Made by a program: the position numbers and the translations under genes. A stretch of DNA of 64,000 nucleotides from JAUIET01 sp045106985 (lineage in GTDB: Bacteria > Pseudomonadota > Gammaproteobacteria > Pseudomonadales > JAUIET01), in contig JBGCFQ010000003.1 of NCBI GenBank assembly GCA_045106985.1, positions 87,290 through 151,289 on the forward strand, in the 5' to 3' direction. The notes under the pieces were generated by a model. It had not been told where the DNA came from and made no database searches. It saw only the letters and a list, made by a program, of their open reading frames with translations. Shown here piece after piece: positions 24,672-33,168 of this stretch; positions within the stretch are counted from its first letter, which is position 1; every line of letters begins with the position of its first letter.

Positions 24672-25444
24672 GTAGACGTCTAATTGCCTCTGTGGGAATC
24701 GAGAAGCGAAAAGAGCTGAGCAAGGGGTTGGTCAAAGCCTTGGGGCTACTGTTGGTTGCAGGCTTTAGCTTTGGTCTAGCAGCTTCCGACGCTACTAATA
24801 AAGAGCCCTATATGATAGGTACGGCTTACAAGCCGGGCACAGAAGAAGTTCTCTATGTAGAGAAGTACTATTGGCTTACTGATTTTTTATCTCTGGTTGA
24901 GTACTACGATAAAGAAGATGAAATTCTTGCACGTAAAACAATAAACTATTCGCAGAAAAAGAACTTCTCACCCGATATTCTAATCGAAGACTATAGATTA
25001 AAGCGCCGTGTGAGCGTGATGCATGGGCCAGATAAATGCCAGCTAGTCGTTGAAGATGCAAACACCAAAAAGCTTATCGATAGCGCGACGCATCCGGCAG
25101 AAAATCACGAAGTGACTGACGCAGGATTTGATAATTACCTGCGCGCCCAATGGCGATTTCTAGAAACGGGCAAGGCGGCCAAGTTTTCGTTTCTAATGAC
25201 CGATGAAGATAAGATAGTAGCGTTGAAGGCGCGCCAGCGTTCTTGCGAGTCGCAATCCGGGCAAGGCGATTCGATTTGTTTTCGAATATCGCCAGCCAAT
25301 TGGTTCGTGTCGGCATTGGCTCCACCGATTGACGTTGAATACGATGCCAAGGCTCGAAAGTTGCTCAGGTACGAAGGCATAGGGCTATTGCGCGATATAA
25401 ACGGAATAAGCCTAAAAGTCGATCTGCGCTATCACTATCTGTGA
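24668..25444 (+). CDS. unknown exported protein in the cfa operon
   Basis: 258 residues that I cannot assign to a named family. A hydrophobic segment at about residues 22-41 (KALGLLLVAGFSFGLAASDA) following a positively charged start looks like a signal peptide with an extended n-region, so the remainder is probably periplasmic. Features include KPGTEEVLYVEKYYWL and DVEYDAKARKLLRYEGIGLLRDINGISLKVDLRY, the latter with the feel of a beta-rich lipid-handling protein. ATGA overlap with cfa shows translational coupling. It may take part in processing or sensing the lipid product of the operon (inference from position only). Confidence 0.7.
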   Translation: MSRRLIASVGIEKRKELSKGLVKALGLLLVAGFSFGLAASDATNKEPYMIGTAYKPGTEEVLYVEKYYWLTDFLSLVEYYDKEDEILARKTINYSQKKNFSPDILIEDYRLKRRVSVMHGPDKCQLVVEDANTKKLIDSATHPAENHEVTDAGFDNYLRAQWRFLETGKAAKFSFLMTDEDKIVALKARQRSCESQSGQGDSICFRISPANWFVSALAPPIDVEYDAKARKLLRYEGIGLLRDINGISLKVDLRYHYL

Positions 25445-25469
25445 GCGATGCTGGTGAGTGCCATCAACG

Positions 25470-26279
25470 ATGAGCCGCAAACCATTCAGCGCAAAGCCGC
25501 CGCTTACTGTCTTAACTGGAGCCGGAATTTCTGCTGACTCTGGCATACCAACCTATCGTGACGAGGCAGGTCAGTGGTTGGGCAGCACGCCTATTCAGCA
25601 TCAGGACTTTATGATTTCTGAGAGCACGCGTAAGCGCTATTGGTCCCGAAGCATGCATGGCTGGCCTACGGTGGCCAATGCAGAGCCTAATACCGCGCAC
25701 CTTGCCTTAGTCTCCTTGCAGCAGCGCTCTCAGATTTCCTTGTTAGTTACCCAAAATGTAGACGATCTGCACCGCCGAGCGGGTCATAAAGACGTGATTG
25801 ATTTACATGGTCGAATCACTAAAGTTAAATGCCTGACGTGTAATGCCTTGATTTCTCGGGCACAGGTACAGACTTTCCTGGAAGCAGAGAACGGCGCAAC
25901 TGCTGACACTGTGAACAACCCTCGTCCGGATGGGGACTTTGAATTACCGGACTCTGAAACGCATGACTTTAAAGTGCCCGCCTGCGAGCACTGTGGTGGC
26001 GTTTTAATGCCAGATGTGGTTTTTTTTGGCGGTATCGTTCCTCAAACACGGGTAGATACAGTTCGCGAAGACCTGCAAAATTCTTCAGGGTTGTTAGTGA
26101 TGGGATCGTCTCTGGCGGTTTATTCTGGTTATCGTTTCTGCAAATATGCTCAGGCAATGGGCAAGCCAATTTACTTAGTTAATCCGGGTGTAACGCGCGC
26201 AGATCAAATGGCGACAGAAAAATTTGATATGGACTGCAGTTCGTTTCTAAATGGATGGCTTAACGCGCTAGATGAATAG
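25470..26279 (+). CDS. Sir2-family NAD-dependent protein deacylase
   Basis: The sirtuin core is clear: TVLTGAGISADSGIPTYRDE (NAD binding), VTQNVDDLHRRAGHKDVIDLHGR with the catalytic His, two zinc cysteine pairs (CLTC, CEHC) and PDVVFFGGIVPQ. It resembles class II (SIRT4-like) bacterial sirtuins more than CobB. It removes acyl groups from lysines using NAD. I prefer the ATG at 25470; a GTG four codons upstream is also possible and neither has a convincing ribosome binding site. It follows the exported protein gene after 25 bases, so it is probably the last gene of the ECF-controlled lipid operon, which would be an unusual place for a sirtuin. Confidence 0.9.
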   Translation: MSRKPFSAKPPLTVLTGAGISADSGIPTYRDEAGQWLGSTPIQHQDFMISESTRKRYWSRSMHGWPTVANAEPNTAHLALVSLQQRSQISLLVTQNVDDLHRRAGHKDVIDLHGRITKVKCLTCNALISRAQVQTFLEAENGATADTVNNPRPDGDFELPDSETHDFKVPACEHCGGVLMPDVVFFGGIVPQTRVDTVREDLQNSSGLLVMGSSLAVYSGYRFCKYAQAMGKPIYLVNPGVTRADQMATEKFDMDCSSFLNGWLNALDE

Positions 26280-26423
26280 GCCGTTTGGCTTTGAAAAGAG
26301 CCAATAGCGCCGCATTGTTTACATACTAAGGTCCTCATCTGCAGTATTCTTGCGTCCCCCTGTTTTAGCAGCTTGGTACCTACTTAAAACTGGGCGTGCA
26401 TAGTTAGAGGTCATGTAGAGTTC

Positions 26424-28184
26424 ATGCATTTTCACCCCAATATCCGCAAAACTATCGCGCAGGCGATTGTGCTAGCGACGTGTTTTTTTGCGTCGCTGGC
26501 TGTGGCGGAAGCAAAACGGGTTGAAATTGTTGTTAATGGGGTTGATAGCGAGCTGCAAAAAAACGTGCTTGCTCATTTAAGTATGCATCGCTTGGCCAGC
26601 GACTCAAAGCCGCAGACAGAAAGTACAATAAAAAGACTCTATAAACGGGTCGACGCAGAAGTAGCAACCGCATTGCAGGCTTATGGTTATTATCAGCCAA
26701 TAGTGGCCGCTGACTTGCAAGAATTGGATGCCTGGCGACTTACGCTCAGCATTACACAGGGCGATCAGGTTAAGCTTCGAAATGTTAGCTTAGAGCTTAA
26801 TGGTCAAGGCCAAGAGAACGCCAGTCTCAACAACATTGTCAGCAAATCGGCTTTGGTCTCTGGCGCTGGTTTGTCTCATGCCGAGTACGAAGCGTACAAG
26901 GCGTCGATGCGGTCCCGCGCGTACGCCATCGGTTATCTGGACGCCCAGTTTACTGAGCATCAATTGCGTGTCTTTCCCAGCCAGGCGCGTGCTGATGTTG
27001 TACTGAACTTCGATACCGGCGCGCGATATTTTTTCGGTCCAATAACAGTACAACAAGATACTCTCAACCCAGATTTCGTTCAGCGTTTTGTAAAACCACG
27101 CCAAGGTGATCCATTTGAAGGAGCCAAGTTGATTCAAATGCAATTGGCGCTGAGTGAAACCAATTACTTTAGTAGTGTGGGCATAGACGTGCAGCGTGAA
27201 GAGGCAAGTGACTTTCAGATTCCTGTCACAGTCACTGCCGCGCCACGCAAAGCAGCGAAGTACGACTTCAGTGTGGGTTTTGGCACCGATACTGGGCCCA
27301 GGGTCGGAATCGGCGCAGACTTTCGGCGAGTGAACCGCAGGGGGCATCGATTCAAAAATCAGCTACAAATATCAGGTGTAGCATCAACACTGGCTTCCCA
27401 ATACATTATTCCGATTGGCGATGTTAGCTCGGAATTTCTGGATTTTTCGGCCAATGTTGAACAAGAAAAGGTGAACGAAGTAGACGTTACCGAATATCGT
27501 ATAGGCAGTAGTTTGAATCAAAACAGATGGGGAGGACGTCGTCGGCTTGGTTTAGATCTTGTTCATGAAAATTGGGCCTTTGGTGACAACCCGAGTGACA
27601 CCGCTACCCTACTGGTGCCCAGTATCGACTTCACAAAAAAAAATGCAGATGATCCGTTCTTTGTGCGGCGAGGTTATAGCGGAACTGTTCGGCTGCTGGG
27701 TGGCGTCGAGAATGCGGGCTCGGATGTAAGTTTTTTTCAGTTGCAGTTGTTCGCCAAGGCTGTTGTCCCTTTATTTGAGCAAAGCCGATTGTTATTGCGC
27801 AGTGAATTCGGCGCAACCACAACCGACGTGTTCGACGCTTTACCACCATCACTGAGGTTTTTCACTGGCGGTGCGCAGAGTGTTCGTGGCTATGGCTATA
27901 AAGATCTTAGCCCACGCGATTTAGATGGAAATCGCACTGGCGGTAAGTACCTGGCCGCTGTAAGCGCTGAAGTTGATTATTTGGTTTACCAGAACATGGG
28001 CATTGCGCTGTTTGTGGACGCAGGCGACGCCACGCGAGAGCCCTTGCACAGTTTGAAAGTGGGGGCAGGGCTTGGGTTTCGCTATCGTTCGCCAGTGGGT
28101 ATGCTGCGTATAGATTTAGCTCACCCATTCGATGACCCCGACAACGATTTTCGTCTTCATCTCAGCTTTGGAGTAGATTTGTGA
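26424..28184 (+). CDS. tamA: TamA, outer-membrane assembly factor
   Basis: 586 residues with a signal peptide (hydrophobic stretch to about residue 28, cut near AVAEA). POTRA domains occupy about residues 30-265, followed by an Omp85-type 16-strand barrel starting YDFSVGFGTDTGPRVGIG and ending RLHLSFGVDL. The conserved VRGY motif (SVRGYGYKDLSPRD) lies in the barrel lid loop. TamA works with TamB to insert or supply lipids and proteins to the outer membrane. Its stop overlaps the tamB start by four bases. It lies outside the usual location in the conserved backbone, next to the photo-oxidative stress block. Confidence 0.93.
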   Translation: MHFHPNIRKTIAQAIVLATCFFASLAVAEAKRVEIVVNGVDSELQKNVLAHLSMHRLASDSKPQTESTIKRLYKRVDAEVATALQAYGYYQPIVAADLQELDAWRLTLSITQGDQVKLRNVSLELNGQGQENASLNNIVSKSALVSGAGLSHAEYEAYKASMRSRAYAIGYLDAQFTEHQLRVFPSQARADVVLNFDTGARYFFGPITVQQDTLNPDFVQRFVKPRQGDPFEGAKLIQMQLALSETNYFSSVGIDVQREEASDFQIPVTVTAAPRKAAKYDFSVGFGTDTGPRVGIGADFRRVNRRGHRFKNQLQISGVASTLASQYIIPIGDVSSEFLDFSANVEQEKVNEVDVTEYRIGSSLNQNRWGGRRRLGLDLVHENWAFGDNPSDTATLLVPSIDFTKKNADDPFFVRRGYSGTVRLLGGVENAGSDVSFFQLQLFAKAVVPLFEQSRLLLRSEFGATTTDVFDALPPSLRFFTGGAQSVRGYGYKDLSPRDLDGNRTGGKYLAAVSAEVDYLVYQNMGIALFVDAGDATREPLHSLKVGAGLGFRYRSPVGMLRIDLAHPFDDPDNDFRLHLSFGVDL

Positions 28185-31100
28185 TGCTCAAACTCGGGCT
28201 GAAAATTGTGCTACTCATGCTGCTCTGCGTAGTAATAGCAGTGGGCTGGTTGCTGGCTACTGATGGTGGCACACGCACTGCGTTCAAAGCCATTGAAGGT
28301 TTGGTGCCGGGTTTGCAGGTGCAAAAAATAAATGGTCGCTTGATTGGCCCCCTTGAATTGAATGGCCTGCTGTTTGAGACCGACACAATTCGCGTGCGTG
28401 TTAAAAAAGCTCAACTGAACTGGCAACCTAGTAAGTTGTTAGCGGCTAAAGTGTCTGTGACTGAGTTAAAAGCCGCAGGCCTATACGTTACACAGCTGAA
28501 GAGTAGCCGACCTTCCGAAGAGCCGTTCGTTTTACCTGACAGTTTACCTCTGCCTGTCACTATTAGGGTTTTGGCGCTGCAGGTCAATGACTTTCAATGG
28601 CGCGCCGCGGTAGATGCAGTCCCACTCGTGATCAATCAACTAAGTGCCAGCTTGGTGGTCAACGCCGATCAAGTTGACGTGTCATCGCTTAACGTGCAGG
28701 CGCCAAAATTGACCGTCTCAGGGAAGCTTTTCAGTCTCGTGAGTGATAATTATCAAAGCTTGGCTTCAATTAAATGGAGTTATTTAGACGATGAGCTTGT
28801 TGACGCTAGCGGCGAGCTAAGCCTAGAAGGTGATTTGTCGAAATCGAATATAGCGGCAAGAGCGAATGCGACTTTGTTCGAATATGGTGACTTTTCAGCT
28901 GATGTACACGGCTTCGCAAATAGGGAAGCGCTGACGGTAACAGAATTGAATCTCGAACGAGACGGTACCGCAATGGTCATCGATGGCAACGCCTTCGTGG
29001 CTTTTGCGGCCGAACAGCCAACGATAGAAGCAGAACTGAACTGGCAAGAACTACAATGGCCCTTAGTTGAACAGTTCACAAGGACTGCTCCGTCCTCCTC
29101 GCAAGTGCAGTTATCTCAAACCTTAACTACAGCCAGCCAAGCCGACAACGCTGATCTGAGTAACGAACCGCTTGCTGCGTTGATTTCAAGTCTGAAAGGA
29201 CAATTGCAAGTGTTCGGAACCCTGGATGATTACACGGCTGGATTATCTGCACAGGTGAGCACCGCGCAGGCACCCAATGGGTCAGTAAGCCTTAAGGCCA
29301 AAGGCAGTAGCGAGCAAGTGAAGCTGCATGATATAGAGTTCAATGTGTTAAAGGGCGCGATAAGTGGTGAGGTGAGTTTGTCGTGGGCTGAGCAGTTCAA
29401 AGCGCAATTTAATCTGCGTGGTGAAGATCTGGATCCGGGCGAATTGCTGAAGGACTGGCCTGGTCAATTGGGCTTTACAGCGCAAGGAATGCAGCGGGGC
29501 GGCGAAATTAACATTGAACAGTTAAACGCTTTTGGTAAGTTGCGCGACAACCCTTTTCAGCTGCAAGCGAAGCTCGATTACGACGGTGAGACGGCGCATG
29601 TGCAAGCACTGAAATTGCGCTCAGGCAGTAGCCGGCTGACAGCAAATGGCAGTATAGGGGCGCAATCGAATTTTTCTTGGCAGCTTAACAGTGCGGACCT
29701 TTCGACCTTGTATCCGGATGCCAAAGGGCGTGTGATTAGTGATGGCCGAATAATAGGGTCTTTGCCATTGCCAAATATCAAGGCTGAGCTCAAAGGAAGT
29801 GCTGTAAGCATAGAAGGGCTGCGCATTGGAAATATCGATCTAAATGCAAATGTGAACTTGAAATCTGAAAAGCCGTCGCGCCTGCGGCTGTTGGCTGAAA
29901 ACCTAGTCGTTGCTAAAACGGAACTTGCCAGGCTGTCGCTGGCGGTTGATGGTGATCGCGAATCCCATACCCTGCAGTTTGACGCGAACACGGAATTTGG
30001 TGCGGCTGCTCTTAGTGTTAGTGGCGCACTCATAGATGAAGAGTGGTTGGGCAAGTTGACGGCTGGAGAGTTGAACCCGGCGGATGTTGAAGCCTGGGCT
30101 TTGTCGACCCCTGCTGATTTGACGCTTAGCGCAAAGCAGCAGAAGCTTGGCCGATCCTGCTGGTCGAGTGGCGAAGCCATGGTTTGCCTTGCTGGCAGCA
30201 ATGAGGGCGAAGAACGTGGGTTGCAGATGACCGTCAAGCAGTTTGATCTGTCGTATCTTCAGAGCCTTCTAGCCCCCGAGCTTCGCGTGCAAGGATCGTT
30301 TGAAGCCGAAGTAGATGCGGTTCAAACTTCGAGTAAGCAATGGAAGCTAGCAGCGCAGCTTAATAATAGTGATAGTGAAGTGTTGTTGCGTGCAACAAAG
30401 CAACAGGATGAGGCTCGACTGATTGGATTTGCACCAGGATCTGTAAAAATAGACGGAGATCAAAGTGCTGTAGTGTCACGAATCTCTTTACCCTTTGCAG
30501 ATGGGGGCGGCATAAGTAGTGATGTATCGCTGAGTTCCTTAGGCGTGCTGTTCGACAATTCGAGTGGCAAAGACAAATTGCAAGGCAGCGTTAATCTCGA
30601 CATTCCTGATATAGCGTTTATCGCACCTTTCAGTCCCGAAGTGCAAGCACTTGGCGGCGCTATACTCGGAGCGTTTTCTTTAAGCGGCTCACTTGAAAAG
30701 CCTGAATTAAGTGGAACGCTTAGTGTGCAAAATGGTAAAGCTGATTTAGTATCGCCCGGCCTGTCGCTGTCTGATGTGCAATTTTCTGCCACGGCGAAAC
30801 CTGGCGGCGTTCTGGAATATGAAGGGTCGCTTGCTTCCGACGGCGGACATCTGCAGCTACAAGGGGAATCTATCTTGCGTGGCGATGCAAGCAGTACCGA
30901 ATTAACGGTGAGTGGTGAGCAATTTCAAGTATGGAATAACGCTGACGCTCGTGTTTGGGCCTCGCCGAATCTTCAGCTGAACTTGCAAGGCGCAGCCATC
31001 AAGGTGAGAGGTGAAATAAACGTGCCTCGCGCACAGATAACACCTAAAGAATTACCGCAAAGTGCTGTGAATGTATCCCGCGACCAGATAATTGTCTCCG

Positions 31101-31876
31101 CAGATGAGCAAGACGTAGAGTTAGTAGATACCAGCGAACAAACTGCTATAGACGCGCGGCTGAAAATACGACTTGGCGACAAGGTAGAAATAGTTGGCTT
31201 TGGATTTAAGGGGCGTCTTGAAGGTGCTTTGGATGTAAGTCAGCGCAACGGCAAGCCGATGGTAGCGAGTGGCGAGCTGAATGTGAAAGAGGGAGAGTAT
31301 CGGGCCTATGGTCAGGGCTTGGTCGTGGATCGAGGGCAGATTCTTTTCGCCGGGGGCGAAATTGATAACCCTGGTTTGAGTGTGCGAGCTATACGTAGGC
31401 CGGCAGAAAACATATTGGTTGGCGTCAACGTATTCGGGGAGCTTCGTGAACCTGAAATCAGTTTGTTCTCGGAACCTGGTATGAGTTCTAGTAATCAGCT
31501 TTCCTGGCTGGTGCTTGGACGCTCCATGGACAATTCCTCAGGTGCTGAAAGTGATTACATTTCTCAAGCAGCACTCGCCTTGGGTGTTAAAGGCGGGAAC
31601 TTTTTGACCAAGGGTATCGGCGACAACCTGGGCCTGGACTCCATTGGTATAGAAACCGGCTCAGGAGAAGCGGGCGCCGCTAGTGATGTGAATCAGGCTG
31701 CCTTGGTTATTGGTAAATACATAACGCCTAAGCTGTACGTGAGCTATGGGGTCGGTCTATTAGATTCACTCTCTACTGTTAAGCTTCGTTACTTGATGAC
31801 AAAGCGATGGAATCTTGTAACAGAGTCGTCGGCTGTCTCCAGCGGCGGCGATGTCAGTTATTCGTTTGAGAAATAG
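28181..31876 (+). CDS. tamB: TamB, inner-membrane-anchored translocation/assembly module protein
   Basis: 1231 residues: an N-terminal membrane anchor (LKIVLLMLLCVVIAVGWLLA, residues 6-25), then a very long beta-rich periplasmic region of AsmA-like repeats, and the C-terminal TamB domain (DUF490; from about residue 900, with VARGELNVKEGEYRAYGQGL-like and GRSMDNSSG features) ending in a KLRYLMTKRWNLVTESS strand. It spans the periplasm and pairs with TamA; TamB-type proteins are now linked to phospholipid transport to the outer membrane. Overlap with tamA (ATGA) gives coupling. Full length for the family. Confidence 0.93.
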   Translation: MMLKLGLKIVLLMLLCVVIAVGWLLATDGGTRTAFKAIEGLVPGLQVQKINGRLIGPLELNGLLFETDTIRVRVKKAQLNWQPSKLLAAKVSVTELKAAGLYVTQLKSSRPSEEPFVLPDSLPLPVTIRVLALQVNDFQWRAAVDAVPLVINQLSASLVVNADQVDVSSLNVQAPKLTVSGKLFSLVSDNYQSLASIKWSYLDDELVDASGELSLEGDLSKSNIAARANATLFEYGDFSADVHGFANREALTVTELNLERDGTAMVIDGNAFVAFAAEQPTIEAELNWQELQWPLVEQFTRTAPSSSQVQLSQTLTTASQADNADLSNEPLAALISSLKGQLQVFGTLDDYTAGLSAQVSTAQAPNGSVSLKAKGSSEQVKLHDIEFNVLKGAISGEVSLSWAEQFKAQFNLRGEDLDPGELLKDWPGQLGFTAQGMQRGGEINIEQLNAFGKLRDNPFQLQAKLDYDGETAHVQALKLRSGSSRLTANGSIGAQSNFSWQLNSADLSTLYPDAKGRVISDGRIIGSLPLPNIKAELKGSAVSIEGLRIGNIDLNANVNLKSEKPSRLRLLAENLVVAKTELARLSLAVDGDRESHTLQFDANTEFGAAALSVSGALIDEEWLGKLTAGELNPADVEAWALSTPADLTLSAKQQKLGRSCWSSGEAMVCLAGSNEGEERGLQMTVKQFDLSYLQSLLAPELRVQGSFEAEVDAVQTSSKQWKLAAQLNNSDSEVLLRATKQQDEARLIGFAPGSVKIDGDQSAVVSRISLPFADGGGISSDVSLSSLGVLFDNSSGKDKLQGSVNLDIPDIAFIAPFSPEVQALGGAILGAFSLSGSLEKPELSGTLSVQNGKADLVSPGLSLSDVQFSATAKPGGVLEYEGSLASDGGHLQLQGESILRGDASSTELTVSGEQFQVWNNADARVWASPNLQLNLQGAAIKVRGEINVPRAQITPKELPQSAVNVSRDQIIVSADEQDVELVDTSEQTAIDARLKIRLGDKVEIVGFGFKGRLEGALDVSQRNGKPMVASGELNVKEGEYRAYGQGLVVDRGQILFAGGEIDNPGLSVRAIRRPAENILVGVNVFGELREPEISLFSEPGMSSSNQLSWLVLGRSMDNSSGAESDYISQAALALGVKGGNFLTKGIGDNLGLDSIGIETGSGEAGAASDVNQAALVIGKYITPKLYVSYGVGLLDSLSTVKLRYLMTKRWNLVTESSAVSSGGDVSYSFEK

Positions 31877-31925
31877 CCAGTGACTAGCGCGCTCTGTCGG
31901 CTGGCGATATAGTCAACCGTCAGGC

Positions 31926-32231
31926 TTATAGTCTAATAAGATTCGACAACTTCGGATTGGGCTTCTGCGCCGCCCGGTATATAAGAACTACATTGCCTAT
32001 GCGCTGCACCAGCTCGGCTTTATGGGTGTCACAAATTTCTTCTGCAACCCCTTTGCGAATAGCACGGTCTGCTATGCTAAGGCGAATTTTAATCAGCTCA
32101 TGGTCTTCCAGCGCGCGCTCAATTTCAGCGTCGATGTTTTCGGTAACACCGTTGCCCGCAATCATGATGACCGGTTTTAATTTGTGGCCTACGGCCTTAA
32201 GTTGTTTTTTGTACGCGTTTTCCACGTTCAA
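31926..32231 (-). CDS. yhbY: YhbY, CRM-domain RNA-binding protein
   Basis: 101 residues with the CRM fold: KKQLKAVGHKLKPVIMIAGNGVTENIDAEIERALEDHELIKI containing the GxxG-like loop, then EEICDTHKAELVQRIGNVVLIYR. YhbY (CRS1-YhbY family) binds pre-50S ribosomal particles in E. coli. It is divergent from rlmE as usual in gammaproteobacteria, sharing a 68-base spacer. It converges with tamB. Confidence 0.95.
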   Translation of the reverse strand: MNVENAYKKQLKAVGHKLKPVIMIAGNGVTENIDAEIERALEDHELIKIRLSIADRAIRKGVAEEICDTHKAELVQRIGNVVLIYRAAQKPNPKLSNLIRL

Positions 32232-32299
32232 TATGCCGCCTGTTTTCAGAAGCGCGGCATTCTACAGTAAAATGAACACCAAGCAGGACACTAATTATT

Positions 32300-32923
32300 A
32301 TGGCCCGATCTAAAACCAGTGCGCGTTGGCTGAAAGAACACTTTGATGATCCGTACGTGAAATTGGCCAAACAGGAAGGCTACCGGTCTCGCGCAAGCTT
32401 CAAACTGATAGAAATAGACGACAAGCACCGCTTATTACGACCAGGAATGTCCGTTATCGACCTTGGTGCAGCGCCTGGAGGTTGGTCTCAGGTGGCCAGC
32501 AAGCGAATAGGCAGTAAAGGCTCTATCGTCGCAGTTGATATTCTGCCGATGGATTCAATGGCCGATGTTGATGTTATTCAAGGCGATTTCACGGATGACG
32601 CCGTATTTGATCAAATAATGGACGTTATTGGTGATAAAAAGGTAGACCTTGTTTTATCAGATATGGCCCCCAATATAAGTGGTATGTCCGAGATCGATCA
32701 GCCTCGGGCTATGTATCTTATCGAGCTAGCCCTTGATTTAGCGGTTAAAAGCTTGCGACCTGGTGGAAGCTTGCTGGTTAAAGCGTTTCATGGTGAAGGC
32801 TTTGATGATTGGTTGCGGGAATGCAAAACGCATTTTAAGAAAGTGCAGTCGATAAAGCCTAAGGCGTCGCGGCCTAGATCAAAGGAAATTTATCAGCTGG
32901 CACAGCAGTTGAAAAGCCCATAA
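32300..32923 (+). CDS. rlmE: 23S rRNA (U2552) 2'-O-methyltransferase RlmE (FtsJ/RrmJ)
   Basis: 207 residues: RARSKTSARWLKEHFDD-like start, YRSRASFKLIEIDDKH (contains the catalytic Lys), SVIDLGAAPGGWSQVA (SAM loop), LVLSDMAPNISG (catalytic Asp) and GGSLLVKAFHGEGFDDWL (catalytic Lys). It methylates U2552 of 23S rRNA late in 50S assembly. Usual neighbour order yhbY (divergent)-rlmE-ftsH is retained. A small GCCC-ATAA-GGGC hairpin overlaps its stop region. Confidence 0.97.
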   Translation: MARSKTSARWLKEHFDDPYVKLAKQEGYRSRASFKLIEIDDKHRLLRPGMSVIDLGAAPGGWSQVASKRIGSKGSIVAVDILPMDSMADVDVIQGDFTDDAVFDQIMDVIGDKKVDLVLSDMAPNISGMSEIDQPRAMYLIELALDLAVKSLRPGGSLLVKAFHGEGFDDWLRECKTHFKKVQSIKPKASRPRSKEIYQLAQQLKSP

Positions 32924-33168
32924 GGGCAGGTTGAGGGCCGTTAATCGCTGACTTGAGGACTCTGCAACCATAAGTGGCTGCTGTAAGTCGGAAGTTCAAT
33001 TATATACAGTGATTTGGGCACGTTTTTATGATGGAGGGCATCGTGAATGTGTAGTACAGTTAAAAGAACTCATCTCTATTTCACTAGTCCAATAAATACC
33101 GTACGCAGTTCAGCGTCGGTATCATCTTTTAACAGATAGGACAGGCGCCGCTCTGTAAGGGTACTGTT
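32924..33168 (+). promoter_or_regulatory. rlmE-ftsH spacer
   Basis: 245 bases before ftsH. In related genomes ftsH is heat-inducible; I see CTTGAGG near 32950 but no matching C-rich -10 element at the right distance, so I do not call a sigma-32 promoter. An AAGG about 8 bases before the TTG at 33169 is the likely ribosome binding site of ftsH. No gene is visible. Confidence 0.4.

Noticed and set aside
32950..32990. Sigma-32 promoter for ftsH
   Set aside because: A CTTGAGG is present, but no CCCCAT-like box stands at the required distance.
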